From positions 173,346-237,345 of the forward strand of contig JAISCA010000048.1 of the NCBI GenBank assembly GCA_031265875.1: 64,000 nucleotides of DNA, in the 5' to 3' direction. The translations under genes and the position numbers were made by a program. This document shows, one piece after another, positions 1 through 8,749 of the stretch; position 1 is the first letter of the stretch; every line of letters starts with the position of its first letter. The notes beneath the pieces were generated by a model. It did no database searches. It saw only the letters and a list, made by a program, of their open reading frames with translations, and was not told the DNA's origin. This DNA comes from Propionibacteriaceae bacterium (lineage in GTDB: Bacteria > Actinomycetota > Actinomycetes > Propionibacteriales > Propionibacteriaceae).

Positions 1-482
1 TCGACTTTGACCGTGTGGGAGTCTTCGGCCCAGACCCGCGCGATCACCGCCATTTGAGTTTGGATGGTGGCCGAGGTGGCCTGCCGCATCCGCTCCAGGC
101 TGGCCACCACGGCGTCGGCGTCGACCGGCTGACCGGAGGCGAAATGGGCCTTGGGATCGATCCGGAAGGTGTAGATCAGCTCGTCCTCGGACAACTCATA
201 GGCCGTCGCCAAGAGAGGGCGGACGCGCCCCTCGGAGTCGAGCTTGACCAAGGTCTCATAGACGTTGTAGAGAAGCAGTTGAGGGATGGCGGCGTTGTCC
301 GAAGTGGTCAGGTCGAGCGTGTCGGGCTCGGCCGTCGCCCCCACCGTCAGAGTCTTCGAAGTGGGGGAATCCGGCCCTCCCGGCCGACCCGAGCAAGCGC
401 TCAGAGCGGTCAAACTGAAGAGCAAGGTCAAAACTGTCAGACCATGCGCCAGAGTCCGCCTCCAGCGCGCTTGGGGGGCCAT
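1..482 (-). CDS. ABC transporter substrate-binding lipoprotein, family 5 (partial)
   Basis: Only the N-terminal 160 residues lie in the window; the gene runs off the left edge, which is why the ORF track misses it. Reading leftward from ATG at 482, a signal peptide ends in a lipobox (LSAC then S), so the protein should be lipid-anchored outside the membrane. The following LTVGATAEPDTLDL and a YNVYETLVKLDSEG block are typical of SBP_bac_5 (oligopeptide, nickel or glycoside-binding) proteins, and DADAVVASLERM also fits. A GAAAGG ribosome site lies about 11 bases upstream. The ligand cannot be told. Permease partners would lie outside the window. Confidence 0.85.
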   Translation of the reverse strand, partial: MAPQARWRRTLAHGLTVLTLLFSLTALSACSGRPGGPDSPTSKTLTVGATAEPDTLDLTTSDNAAIPQLLLYNVYETLVKLDSEGRVRPLLATAYELSEDELIYTFRIDPKAHFASGQPVDADAVVASLERMRQATSATIQTQMAVIARVWAEDSHTVKV

Positions 483-778
483 GATCCAAAGTACCTTTCG
501 CCAAACATCGACCCACCGGCCAGGCGGGCCGCATTATTCTATCCCTCTCCAGCGCTCCCCCCAGACGCCCGAACCCGGCCTTGGCGCCGGACCGCCTGAC
601 CGCCGCTCCGAGGCGGCGGAGGCCATAGGACCGAAGAGGTGAGAATAGGGGCACGCGCCCCTCGAGCCAGGCCCCGTCACCGGTTCGTCGTTCGCCCCGC
701 TCCCCCACCCGTCCGAGGCCCTGACCCAGGCGACGGTTTGAGGTCTGCCGACAGACCGACTAACATAGGCCGAGCCAT

Positions 779-852
779 CGCGGGGTGGAGCAGTTCGGTA
801 GCTCGCTGGGCTCATAACCCAGAGGTCATAGGTTCAAATCCTATCCCCGCTA
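779..852 (+). tRNA. tRNA-fMet (initiator, CAT)
   Basis: This 74-base sequence folds as a full cloverleaf with anticodon CAT. The unpaired C1/T72 position at the acceptor end and the three G-C pairs (GGG/CCC) in the anticodon stem mark it as the initiator tRNA rather than elongator Met. The T arm is ATAGG-TTCAAAT-CCTAT. CCA is not encoded. Confidence 0.95.
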
Positions 853-889
853 CTTATGGTGTCGAATGACACCGGAATCCGGCGGTTGT

Positions 890-1012
890 CCGAACCGCTC
901 GATCGCCCCGCCCCTGCCGCCGATTGAGCGCTTACGACATCCGACACGCCGAAACTAGTGTTACAACTGCTCGATCGCACCTGCCCCCGACGCCGGTTGA
1001 GCAGTTGCGTAG
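890..1012. repeat. Imperfect tandem inverted-repeat units
   Basis: The 240 bases between tRNA-fMet and the VapC gene hold no convincing gene. They contain two related blocks of about 45 bases, each starting CTCGATCGC and ending TTGAGC. The second is bounded by AACTGCTC and GAGCAGTT, which are perfect inverted repeats. A short match (TTGAGCAGTTGCG) recurs near 34605. The role is unknown. Confidence 0.4.
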
Positions 1013-1093
1013 GCCGCAGCGGCCGGAACGGGAATCGGCCGGAGCCGGCAGCGCCGAAATTATGCGTCCTGTTGGATCCCGCGTGGCCCAACC

Positions 1094-1504
1094 TCACTCG
1101 GCCTGGCCGGACGGGACCAGCCAAGCCACGTCCGGGTGGGCTTGCGCCAGTCCCTGATCGAGCGTGGCGAGAACGCAACCGTCGTGGCGTCGCGCCAGGG
1201 ACGCCAGGTAGGCGTCCGTGAGCTGCCGGTGCCCGATCACGCCGTCCAGACCGGCTTCCCGGTAGGAGAAGTCATCGGGCCAGAACTGGTACCCAGGCCG
1301 CGCCGCCAGGAGATCCAACACAGCCTTGGCCGGCCGGGCGGCCACGCCTGACCGAACTATGAAACGAAGCAGGGCGCCTTCGATCACCGGGCAGACGGCG
1401 AACCGGTCTATCCGAGCCGCCCAAGCGTTCGCCCGCTCCCAGTGATCATGGCCGGTGACCATGAGCGCGATCAGGACGTTGGCGTCCAGCAGGTAGGTGG
1501 TCAC
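1094..1504 (-). CDS. vapC: PIN-domain toxin, VapC family
   Basis: This is a 136-residue PIN-fold ribonuclease, the usual toxin size. It opens with LLDANVLIALM, giving the first conserved acidic residue; ARRHDGCVLATLDQGLA carries the C-terminal acidic residue (D in TLD). Such toxins cleave tRNA or rRNA with Mg2+ and are blocked by a tight-binding antitoxin. Its ATG overlaps the TGA of the upstream antitoxin gene by four bases, so the two are translationally coupled. A stretch of its DNA (GAACGCAACCGTCGTGGCG) recurs in degraded form at about 1899-1920 in the neighbouring pseudogene. Confidence 0.88.
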   Translation of the reverse strand: MTTYLLDANVLIALMVTGHDHWERANAWAARIDRFAVCPVIEGALLRFIVRSGVAARPAKAVLDLLAARPGYQFWPDDFSYREAGLDGVIGHRQLTDAYLASLARRHDGCVLATLDQGLAQAHPDVAWLVPSGQAE

Positions 1505-1734
1505 TCGTCTTCGTCCAACAGATCGCGGACCTGGGACACGGTGAACGTACGGCCCAGGTCGATCATCGGGAAGCCCGAGACGGGATTGGTCTGGACCTCT
1601 AGGTCACGGTCCTGGCTGGCCAGGCCCCGGGCCGCCAAGCCGGCCACCGTCGCGGAGACCGACTGCCCGGTCTCCTGGGCGTAGCGGCGGATCTGCTCGT
1701 GCAGACCAGGGGGTAGATCAACAGTGGTGCGCAT
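1501..1734 (-). CDS. vapB: Ribbon-helix-helix antitoxin, VapB family
   Basis: The 77-residue protein begins MRTTVDLPPGLHEQI, a ribbon-helix-helix DNA-binding start, followed by a helix-rich middle. An acidic C-terminal tail (VRDLLDEDE) probably wraps the PIN toxin encoded directly downstream. The four-base ATGA overlap with vapC fits one operon. A perfect 12-base inverted repeat just upstream of its start is the likely site where the complex represses its own promoter. Confidence 0.85.
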   Translation of the reverse strand: MRTTVDLPPGLHEQIRRYAQETGQSVSATVAGLAARGLASQDRDLEVQTNPVSGFPMIDLGRTFTVSQVRDLLDEDE

Positions 1735-1744
1735 AACTACATCT

Positions 1745-1772
1745 TATCATGCATCAGATATGATGCATGATA
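1745..1772. promoter_or_regulatory. Operator palindrome of the VapBC operon
   Basis: TATCATGCATCA and TGATGCATGATA are perfect 12-base inverted repeats separated by GATA. They lie 11 bases upstream of the vapB start, where autoregulation by a ribbon-helix-helix antitoxin is expected. Confidence 0.7.
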
Positions 1773-2305
1773 TTGCATCTAGTCTCGACCTTGCGTGATG
1801 CGCACCTGAACCGGTGCGCCGGAATCCGGTCACCAGGTGGAGGTTCTCCTAAGTTCGCCGCTTCAGTCACCCGCCAGCGGCGCCCGGTCGGCCAAGCCAG
1901 AACGCAGCCGTCATGGCATCGCGCTAGGCGTCGCAGTTCAGCGGCCAACAGGGCCCCGTCCACGGCGGCGCCGACGAGGGCGGGCGGCGTGGTGTCGCGA
2001 CCGCCCACCGCGTTGGCCCGTTCCTTCCAGCCGTCGACCGCGAACCAGTCTTTGTCCGCGTCCGAGGTGCCGGCTTTGAGGATGGCGTGGTACTCCCGGA
2101 CCCGAGCGGCTGTCAGCGGCTGACCGACCGCGCCCAGCATGGCGTCGAAGAGACGGAAGTGGTTGACCGTCTCCACCACGTCGTCCACGCGGGCATCGCC
2201 ACCGGGTTGGACCCTACGCCTTCGCGTATCTCTCAAACTCTCACTAAAGCGACGACCGCCTAGCTCGACCCAACCTTCAGACAGCGCAGTAATGTAAGAT
2301 CGCAT
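1754..2305 (-). pseudogene. Decayed Fic-family gene fused to a PIN-toxin fragment
   Basis: The open frame is intact but the protein is not. Residues ~45-110 (VETVNHFRLFDAML, then LTAARVREYHAILKAGTSD and ERANAVGGRDTTPP) match the region of Fic proteins that precedes the catalytic HPFxDGNGR motif. That motif and everything after it are missing. The frame instead continues into RLARCHDGCVLAWPTG, closely resembling ARRHDGCVLATLDQG of the VapC next door, then unrelated sequence. It is best read as a deletion fusion of two old stress/toxin genes. It may be translated, but no Fic AMP-transferase activity is expected. Confidence 0.7.
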
Positions 2306-2310
2306 TACTG
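2287..2310. promoter_or_regulatory. Inverted repeat upstream of the AbrB-type antitoxin
   Basis: CAGTAATG and CATTACTG form perfect 8-base arms with an 8-base spacer, 18 bases before the antitoxin ATG. This is a likely operator for autoregulation of the downstream pair. Confidence 0.55.
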
Positions 2311-2328
2311 AGATAAGAGGTGATGACG

Positions 2329-2595
2329 ATGACGGTTCTGTCGGTGACGTCGAGGGGTCAGGTGACTTTCCGACGGGATGTCCTCGCCCACTTGGGTATC
2401 ACGCCCGGTGACAAGATCGAGATCGACCTGCTGCCGGGCGGCCGGGCGCAACTGTCAGCGGCCCGGCCGCGCGGGTCGGTGAGCCAGCTGAGCGGTCTGC
2501 TCGTTGGTAAGACGAACGGCGCCACACTCACGATCGACGAGATCGAGGACGACATCGCGCAAGCGGGCGCCGCCGCCGGATCGGGTGAGCGGTGA
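2329..2595 (+). CDS. SpoVT/AbrB-type antitoxin
   Basis: The 88-residue protein has an N-terminal swapped-hairpin DNA-binding domain (SVTSRGQVTF, then LGITPGDKIEIDLLPGGRAQL) like MazE/AbrB antitoxins. Its C-terminal part (TIDEIEDDIAQAGAAAG) should bind the toxin. The track begins at GTG 2320. ATG 2329 is preferred because AGAGG ends eight bases before it, although ATG 2323 is possible. It overlaps the PIN toxin gene by four bases (GTGA), as is usual in these modules. Confidence 0.85.
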   Translation: MTVLSVTSRGQVTFRRDVLAHLGITPGDKIEIDLLPGGRAQLSAARPRGSVSQLSGLLVGKTNGATLTIDEIEDDIAQAGAAAGSGER

Positions 2596-2990
2596 AGCTC
2601 ACCGTCGACACCAACGTGTTGCTGCGGATGATCGTCGCCGACGACCCCGGCCAGGCGGCCTTGGCCTCCGCGCTGTTCGCACAGGCGGACATGATCGCTG
2701 TCGGCCTGCAGACCCTGACAGAGTTGGTGTGGGTGCTGCGCGGCTCCTACGGGGTGAAGCGGGACGACATCGCCACCGCGATCCGCACGATCATGGACAC
2801 CGAGAAGGTGGTACTCGACCGTGCCGCTGTCGACGCCGGGCTGGCCTGCCTCGAGGCGGGCGGTGACTTCGCTGACGGGATCGTCGCCCACGAGGGCGCC
2901 TGGCTGGGCGGGAACACATTCGTCTCGTTCGACAAGAAGGCCGTCAAGGCGCTTGCCGACCTAGGACACCAGACCCGACTGCTGACCTGA
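2592..2990 (+). CDS. PIN-domain toxin of an AbrB-PIN module
   Basis: The 132-residue protein begins MKLTVDTNVLLRMIVADDP, the PIN-fold start with the first catalytic Asp. TELVWVL carries the conserved Glu, and the acidic pair lies in GDFADGIVA and FVSFDKKAVK. It is a predicted Mg2+-dependent endoribonuclease. Translation starts at a GTG overlapping the antitoxin stop. The pairing of an AbrB antitoxin with a PIN toxin differs from the ribbon-helix-helix pair at 1.1-1.7 kb, so the two modules are not recent duplicates. Confidence 0.86.
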   Translation: MKLTVDTNVLLRMIVADDPGQAALASALFAQADMIAVGLQTLTELVWVLRGSYGVKRDDIATAIRTIMDTEKVVLDRAAVDAGLACLEAGGDFADGIVAHEGAWLGGNTFVSFDKKAVKALADLGHQTRLLT

Positions 2991-3130
2991 AACCCCTTTA
3001 TCGCCCTCCACCCGGCGATTGGCGCCTCCGAACCGATCCAGCCCACAGACCGCCCAAGACCTTGGGAACTATATCGACAGCCATTTGGGCTTGTCGGATG
3101 GTGAATCCATAGTCGCTCAGGCGTCACTGT

Positions 3131-5695
3131 CTAAAGTCTGGGGTCGGTCGGGTTGGACTCTAAGGCTAAGACGGCGAAGACGGCCTGGTGGCGGCGCCAC
3201 AGCGGCTGACCGTCCAGCAAACGGTCGATCGCCTCCAGGCCCAGGGCGTACTCGCGCAGGGCCAGCGAGCGTTTGAAGCCTAGGTTGCGCTGGCGCAGTT
3301 CGGGCAGGTGGTCCAGGTAGTCCGGCCCGTAGGTCATACGCAGGTACTCTCGGCCGCGCACCTTCAGACCGGGTTGGACCAGCCGATGGCCCCGGCGGAC
3401 CGGGGCTAGGAGTGGTTTGACCACCATGCCCTCGACGCCGCCGGCTGTCAGCTCCTCCCACCAGGCCACGGCCTGCTCGACACTGGCCGGGTCGGCCGGG
3501 TCCAGCGCCAAGCGCCGCGTCGCCCGGATGAGGGCCGGGTCCTGATCGACCAACCGGTCGGCCTGGTCCAGGTGCCACTGGTGGCTCTCCTGGTACAAGG
3601 CCGCGCCATCGCTGGCCAGGATTTGGAAGGGGGCCAGTTGGACGCCGGCCAGCCCAGCCGTCGGCCAGACGTAGCGCTCCACCTGTTCGGCGTAGGCCGC
3701 CGCGTTGGCCCGCCGGCGCCGGGTCGTCGCCATCAGCTCGGCCACTTCCAAGCCCCGGCCGGCGGCCCGCTCCAGAGCCGGCAGCGCGGCGTTGTACATG
3801 GCGGCGGCGCTGGCTCCGACCGGACGGTACTGTTCGCGCAACAGGCCCTCGGCCTTGAGCGACCAGGGCAGCAGCTCGGCGTCGATCAGCAACCACTGGG
3901 CCGTCAGTGAGTCCCACAGCCCGGCCCGCTCCAGCGCCGTCCGCAGACGGCCCAAAGCCTCGGCCTCCAGCCCCTGGGCGAAGAAGGGCCGGCCCGTCCG
4001 CGTGTGGATGACACCGGGCCCGGCCTCGTCCCGGCCCAGCCAGACCACGGCCCGGGAACCCATGTGTTTCTCTTGACAGATGACCCGCTCCACCCCCAGA
4101 GCGGCGAAATAGGCCATCGCCTCCAGGGGATGTTCGAGGTAGCCGTCCAGCCGGGATGATTCGACCGGGGCCATGGTGGGCGGCAGATAGGCCAAGCGGT
4201 CGGGCCCGGTGGCGAAGCGGCTCATCACTTCGAAGGCCCCGGCCGCCTGCTCGGCCTGGATGGTCAACGGCCCCATCCAGCGCGTCTCGACGATCCGCTT
4301 GCCCAACACGTCTGTCACGTCCAGCACAGCCGGGTCGCGGGTGGCCGCTCCCCCAGCCCCGGCCCCAGCCGTGCCCCCGCCGCTCGGCCCAGCCTCGCTT
4401 CCGTCGGAGGCCGCCGAAGCCAGCGGCCGGGTCGGCTGGCAGTGGACCTGGGCGGCCGGCACTTGGACCAGTTCCTTCTCGGGGTAACGCAGCGCGGTCA
4501 ATCGGCCGCCGAAGACGCAGCCGGTGTCAAGACAAAGTGTATTGTTGATCCAGGTGGGCTCCAGGACAGGCGTGTGGCCGTACAGCACCATGGCCTGGCC
4601 CCGGTAGTCCTCGGCCCAGGGGTAGCGGACCGGCAGACCGTACTCGTCTGATTCGCCGGTGGTGTCGCCGTAGAGCGCGAACTCCCGCACCCGCTTCGAG
4701 GCCCGGCCCTGGAAAGCCTCCTTCAGACCGGCGTGAGCCACCACCAAGCGAGCGTCGTCGAGCACGTAATGGGAGATCAGACCGTCGCACCAGAGTCGCG
4801 CCCGCTCTTCGAACTCAGGCCCCTGCTCGGCCAATTGGGCCAGGCTGACGTCCAGGCCATGGGTCGGCTGGACCTTGGACCCCCGACGCAAGGCCCGGGC
4901 CAACTTGGCCTCGTGGTTGCCCTGCACCGCCAGCGCGTGACCGGCGGCGGTCATGCCCATGGCCAAGCGGAGCACGTCCGCCACCCGTGGGCCCCGGTCC
5001 ACCAGGTCGCCCAAGAAGACGACTCGGCGACCGGCCGGGTGGCTGGCGTCGACGGCCCGCCCCTCGGCGTCGGTGACCATCTCGTAGCCCAATTCCCCCA
5101 GCAAGGCCGTCAACTCGTCGAAGCAACCGTGGACGTCCCCGATCATGTCGAAGGGGCCATGGTCGTCGCGTTTGTCGTTGTAGAGCTTGGTCCGGCGAAT
5201 GCGGGCCTGCTCCACCTCCTCCACCGAGGTCAGGCGGTGGACCTGGCGCAGACCCTCCCGGGCCAGTTGCTTGATCGATTGGCGCAAGGACTTGATCTGC
5301 CGGCGCACCACCTCGTCGCCGAAGCTCACTCCCCTAGCCCGGTTGCGCTCGACGCACAGCCCAGCTGGCAGGTCGAGCACGATGCCGACTGGCAGCACGT
5401 CATGTTCCCGGGCCAAGGCGATCAAAGACTGACGCGCGGCCGGCTGGACGTTGGTGGCGTCGACCACGGTCAACAGTCCCCGGGCCAAGCGTTTGGCCAC
5501 GATCAGATCCAAGACCGCGAAAGCGTCCGCGGTGGCCGACTGATCGGTCGGGTCGGAGGCGACCAACCCCCGGCAGAAGTCGGATGAGACCGTCTCGAAG
5601 GGCTCGAAACACTGAGCCGCGAAGACGGACTTACCCGAACCGGAGCAGCCGATCAACAAGACCAAGCTGAGTTCCGGAATGTCCAATTCAGCCAT
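3131..5695 (-). CDS. pnkp: Polynucleotide kinase-phosphatase-ligase, Pnkp (RNA repair)
   Basis: This 854-residue protein has the three-domain layout of bacterial Pnkp (the Clostridium thermocellum enzyme has about 870). Residues ~10-170 are a 5'-kinase with P-loop GCSGSGKS and the SSDFCRG segment. Residues ~180-400 are a binuclear metallophosphatase with GDVHG, GDLVDRGP and GNHE. Residues ~450-854 are an adenylyltransferase with EKHMGSR, whose lysine takes AMP. With Hen1 it heals and seals RNAs cut by ribotoxins, chiefly tRNAs. Its ATG overlaps the Hen1 stop by one base (TGATG), so the pair is one operon. A Gly/Ala-rich linker (GPSGGGTAGAGAGG) joins phosphatase and ligase. Confidence 0.93.
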   Translation of the reverse strand: MAELDIPELSLVLLIGCSGSGKSVFAAQCFEPFETVSSDFCRGLVASDPTDQSATADAFAVLDLIVAKRLARGLLTVVDATNVQPAARQSLIALAREHDVLPVGIVLDLPAGLCVERNRARGVSFGDEVVRRQIKSLRQSIKQLAREGLRQVHRLTSVEEVEQARIRRTKLYNDKRDDHGPFDMIGDVHGCFDELTALLGELGYEMVTDAEGRAVDASHPAGRRVVFLGDLVDRGPRVADVLRLAMGMTAAGHALAVQGNHEAKLARALRRGSKVQPTHGLDVSLAQLAEQGPEFEERARLWCDGLISHYVLDDARLVVAHAGLKEAFQGRASKRVREFALYGDTTGESDEYGLPVRYPWAEDYRGQAMVLYGHTPVLEPTWINNTLCLDTGCVFGGRLTALRYPEKELVQVPAAQVHCQPTRPLASAASDGSEAGPSGGGTAGAGAGGAATRDPAVLDVTDVLGKRIVETRWMGPLTIQAEQAAGAFEVMSRFATGPDRLAYLPPTMAPVESSRLDGYLEHPLEAMAYFAALGVERVICQEKHMGSRAVVWLGRDEAGPGVIHTRTGRPFFAQGLEAEALGRLRTALERAGLWDSLTAQWLLIDAELLPWSLKAEGLLREQYRPVGASAAAMYNAALPALERAAGRGLEVAELMATTRRRRANAAAYAEQVERYVWPTAGLAGVQLAPFQILASDGAALYQESHQWHLDQADRLVDQDPALIRATRRLALDPADPASVEQAVAWWEELTAGGVEGMVVKPLLAPVRRGHRLVQPGLKVRGREYLRMTYGPDYLDHLPELRQRNLGFKRSLALREYALGLEAIDRLLDGQPLWRRHQAVFAVLALESNPTDPRL

Positions 5696-7176
5696 CAGAC
5701 CTCACCGCCTCGTTCAAAGATCGCTACCTGGGTGGGCTGCCCCAGAACCTGATCCTGAGACCCGACGCCGTCGAAACGGACGCTGTAGCCAGTCCGTCGG
5801 GCCAGAGCCTGGGCCCAGTCCTGGAATTGACGACGGGTCCATTCGAAGCGGTGGTCGCTGTGCCGCGACTGACCCGTCGCCAGGCCGTAAAGCTGGTTGT
5901 ATTCGGCGTTCGGCGTGGTGATCAGAACGTGCTGAGGCCGAGCGGACAGGAACAGGTTCCGCTCGAAGGCCTCCAAGCGGTCCAGATCAAGGTGCTCGAT
6001 CACTTCGGAGACGACCACGGCGTCGAAGCCTAGGAAACGGTCGTCCCGGTAGGTGGCGGAGGCTTGGATCAACCTCACCCGCTGACGTTGACGGTCGGCG
6101 ATCCGCTCCAAACGCCGGGCCGCCTGGGCCAAGGGCGAGGCCGCGACGTCCGCCCCGACCACTTCGAACTGGGGATAATCCAGCAGCGCCCGGACCAACC
6201 GGCCCTCGCCGCAGCCCAGGTCCAGCACGCGACAGGCCCCCAGCCGGCGCAGTTGGTCGACCAGGAAACGGGTCCTGAGCCCGGCCAGCGTCTCCGTCCT
6301 CGGCCGTGGAGCCGCGTCCTCCATGGCGTCCGTAACCAGGTCCGCTGGGTACGACAGGTCCGCCGCGTTCTCCGCCGCCTCGACTGAGTCGACCAGGCCC
6401 ACTGGGACCTGGTCCAGCTCCGCCGCCGTCTCCACCGGGTCCGCTCGATCGGCCAGCTCCGCTGAGTCCTGGTCCAGCGTCCCACCGGCCAAGCGGGCCG
6501 CGGCGTCGACCACATAACGACCCTGGTGGGCCAAGTAGCGGGCCATGATCGTGGCCCGGGCGGGATGATCCGTCAACCAGTCCGCGCCGTAACGGACCAG
6601 CTTGTCGATCTCCGCTTCACCGACCCAGTAGTGCTTCGAGTCGTCGAGCACCGGCAGCAGAACGTAAAGCTGTGACAGCGCGTGGGCCAAGGTCAGTTCG
6701 CCGCCCAGCCTGACGTCGACACAGCTGGGAGCCGTCTCTGTGCTCTCGACCGCCCAGCCCAGGGGCTCGAACAATTCCCGCACCAAGGCCGTCCCGCCCC
6801 GCGACCGCACCGACGGCAGATGGATGGTCATCCGACGCGGCCGGCCGGCGGCGCCCGGCCGTTCCAGCGCGTCGCGCCCGGCCAGAGCAGAGCGGAAAAC
6901 CCGGCCCAGCGCCACGGCCAGCAAGGACGAGGCCGCGTAGGCCCGGTCGTTGACGTAGTGGCCCAACTCGAAGCCGCTGACCTTGAATCGCTTCGACCGG
7001 GCCAGCCCCACCGCGTCGACCTCCACTGACAAGGCGACCGTGGTCACGGCCTGGTCCGCCCGGGGATAGAACACTGTCGCCCGCCCCACTGGCAGCTCGA
7101 AGCTCTGGACCCGGTCCGGGTGCTTGAACAACAGATAGCTGAGTTCGTCCCCGGGCGACTCGATGGTTAGAAACAC
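5695..7176 (-). CDS. hen1: Hen1 RNA 3'-terminal ribose 2'-O-methyltransferase
   Basis: The 493-residue protein matches bacterial Hen1. The N-terminal ~240 residues form the Hen1-specific domain that activates the Pnkp ligase; the C-terminal half is an AdoMet methyltransferase with VLDLGCGEG. The metal-binding set is visible as SEVIEHL and HSDHRFEW. It adds a 2'-O-methyl group to the 3' end of the break before Pnkp seals it, so the repaired RNA resists re-cutting. An acidic linker (~230-290) precedes the methyltransferase. The start is GTG at 7176 without a strong ribosome site. It is first in the hen1-pnkp operon. Confidence 0.92.
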   Translation of the reverse strand: MFLTIESPGDELSYLLFKHPDRVQSFELPVGRATVFYPRADQAVTTVALSVEVDAVGLARSKRFKVSGFELGHYVNDRAYAASSLLAVALGRVFRSALAGRDALERPGAAGRPRRMTIHLPSVRSRGGTALVRELFEPLGWAVESTETAPSCVDVRLGGELTLAHALSQLYVLLPVLDDSKHYWVGEAEIDKLVRYGADWLTDHPARATIMARYLAHQGRYVVDAAARLAGGTLDQDSAELADRADPVETAAELDQVPVGLVDSVEAAENAADLSYPADLVTDAMEDAAPRPRTETLAGLRTRFLVDQLRRLGACRVLDLGCGEGRLVRALLDYPQFEVVGADVAASPLAQAARRLERIADRQRQRVRLIQASATYRDDRFLGFDAVVVSEVIEHLDLDRLEAFERNLFLSARPQHVLITTPNAEYNQLYGLATGQSRHSDHRFEWTRRQFQDWAQALARRTGYSVRFDGVGSQDQVLGQPTQVAIFERGGEV

Positions 7177-7293
7177 ACCGCCAAGGTTACCGCTGGGGCT
7201 GTAGCGTCGACCGGACCGGCTGAAGGCTCTGGTCCGGCTCGAATCCGAATGGAAACGTCAGCCCCAGGAGGATAGGTAGGTTTCGTCTCCTAG

Positions 7294-7626
7294 CTACGGC
7301 GAATCCCCGTCCTCGTCAGCGGACCTGGGCCCCTGGGGCGGCTCGCCCAAGCCATCTTCGCCCTCGAACTGGCCCTCCCCCGCCTGACTGATCAGCAGTT
7401 CCAGCGCGACCTCCCCCGGTGGACCAGACGGGTCATAGCCCGGGCTCTCAGCCACCAGCCCTAACCCGTCACGCAACTCGATCAGGCCGGCGTCCAGGTC
7501 GACGTGGATGGGACCGGGGCCAGGCGCGGGCACGATCAAGATCTTCAGCCGGTCGGACTCCTGCTGCTCGCGCCAGTGACGCAAGCCCGGCTGAAATATC
7601 TCTTCAAAAGTCATCCCCACCAGCAT
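7294..7626 (-). CDS. Small acidic protein, DUF6191-like
   Basis: The 110-residue protein has an N-terminal stretch FEEIFQPGLRHWREQQESDR followed by a segment ending LDAGLIEL. This resembles the actinobacterial DUF6191 family (F..LF.PG.RH..E, then a D.DSG segment). The C-terminus is low-complexity and acidic (GEGQFEGEDGLGEPP). GGAG lies ahead of ATG 7626; a second ATG at 7614 is possible. It has no signal peptide or membrane segment and no known function. It reads in the same direction as hen1 but 117 bases upstream of it. Confidence 0.55.
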   Translation of the reverse strand: MLVGMTFEEIFQPGLRHWREQQESDRLKILIVPAPGPGPIHVDLDAGLIELRDGLGLVAESPGYDPSGPPGEVALELLISQAGEGQFEGEDGLGEPPQGPRSADEDGDSP

Positions 7627-7651
7627 AGGGGCAGCTCCGCCTGGCCGACGC

Positions 7652-8557
7652 TCAGTCGGCGGCGGTCGGCCGGGCAGGTCGGAAGGCCTTCAGGTTGGTC
7701 AGCGCCACCCCGGTCACGATGACCGCTCCGCCCAGCAGTTGGGCCAGGCTGAAGGGCCGGCCGGCCAGAATCGTGAACAGGGCGGTGAAGACCGTGATGA
7801 GGTTGAGGAAGACGCCGCCGCGACCGGCCGGTAGCCGGCGCAGGGCGTAATTCCACAGCAGATAGCTACCGACCGAGGGGAAGACGGCGATGAAGATCAG
7901 CGCCAGCCAGGGCTGGGTGGCGCTGGGCCAAGTCGGCCCGCCGGTCCCGGCCACCCAGAGACCGGCTAAGACGGTGGTGACGACGGCCTGGGCGAAGGTC
8001 GAGGCGATGGGCGGCACGGCCAAGGGCCGCCGGCCGACCAAGGTGTACACGGTCCAGACCGTGATCGCGCCCACCATCAGCAGATCGCCGGGTCCGAAGC
8101 CGGTCTCAAGCAGAGCGGCCGGGTGGCCGTCGCTGATGACGTAGAGCACGCCGGCCAAGGCCAAGACGATGCCTATGACCGCTGTCCGGTCCAGCCTCTC
8201 CCGCAGGAAGACCAGCGCCGCCAGTGAGATCAAAGCTGGGTTGAAGGCGTTGATGAGGGAGGCGTTGAGGGCGTCGGTGTGCTGCAAGGCGGTGTAGAGG
8301 AAGGCGTTGTAGGCCAACAGCCCGAAGACCGACAGCAGAACCAAGCGGGGCCAAGCCCGAAGCACCGCCCGCCAGTCCGGTCTCTCGACCACCTGGGCGA
8401 TCACGAACAGCGGGACCAGGGCGAACGACCAGCGTAGGAAAACCAGAGAGATGGGGGCGATGGCGGTGACGGCGGCCTGTCCCACGATGTAGTTGCCGGC
8501 CCAGAACAGGTTGGCGCCGACCAGGGCGGCGATGGCGGTCCAGCCGGTCTTGGACAT
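7652..8557 (-). CDS. EamA/DMT-superfamily transporter
   Basis: This is a 301-residue polytopic membrane protein with ten hydrophobic segments arranged as two EamA repeats (residues ~5-140 and ~155-295), the normal length for a drug/metabolite transporter. NLFWAGNYIVGQAAV at the first helix and GVALTNLKAF at the last are typical. ATG 8557 is chosen over the track's GTG because GAGGGGG sits seven bases upstream. Members export amino acids, nucleosides or metabolites; the substrate here cannot be told. Confidence 0.85.
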   Translation of the reverse strand: MSKTGWTAIAALVGANLFWAGNYIVGQAAVTAIAPISLVFLRWSFALVPLFVIAQVVERPDWRAVLRAWPRLVLLSVFGLLAYNAFLYTALQHTDALNASLINAFNPALISLAALVFLRERLDRTAVIGIVLALAGVLYVISDGHPAALLETGFGPGDLLMVGAITVWTVYTLVGRRPLAVPPIASTFAQAVVTTVLAGLWVAGTGGPTWPSATQPWLALIFIAVFPSVGSYLLWNYALRRLPAGRGGVFLNLITVFTALFTILAGRPFSLAQLLGGAVIVTGVALTNLKAFRPARPTAAD

Positions 8558-8749
8558 ACGCCCCCTCACCTGTCAGCGGCTGACTCCAACACCTTAGTGT
8601 CCTGAACCAGGGCCGGACCCGCCTCTCCCGACCACCCCTCGAACAGCCGGCCTGCGAGCGACCGCCCGCCTGGAGCGACCGCCCCTCGGCTCGGCCTCGG
8701 TCGGGCCGACCGACCCTGATAGCGTGCTCTCCTGCCCGGAGGTGATGCG

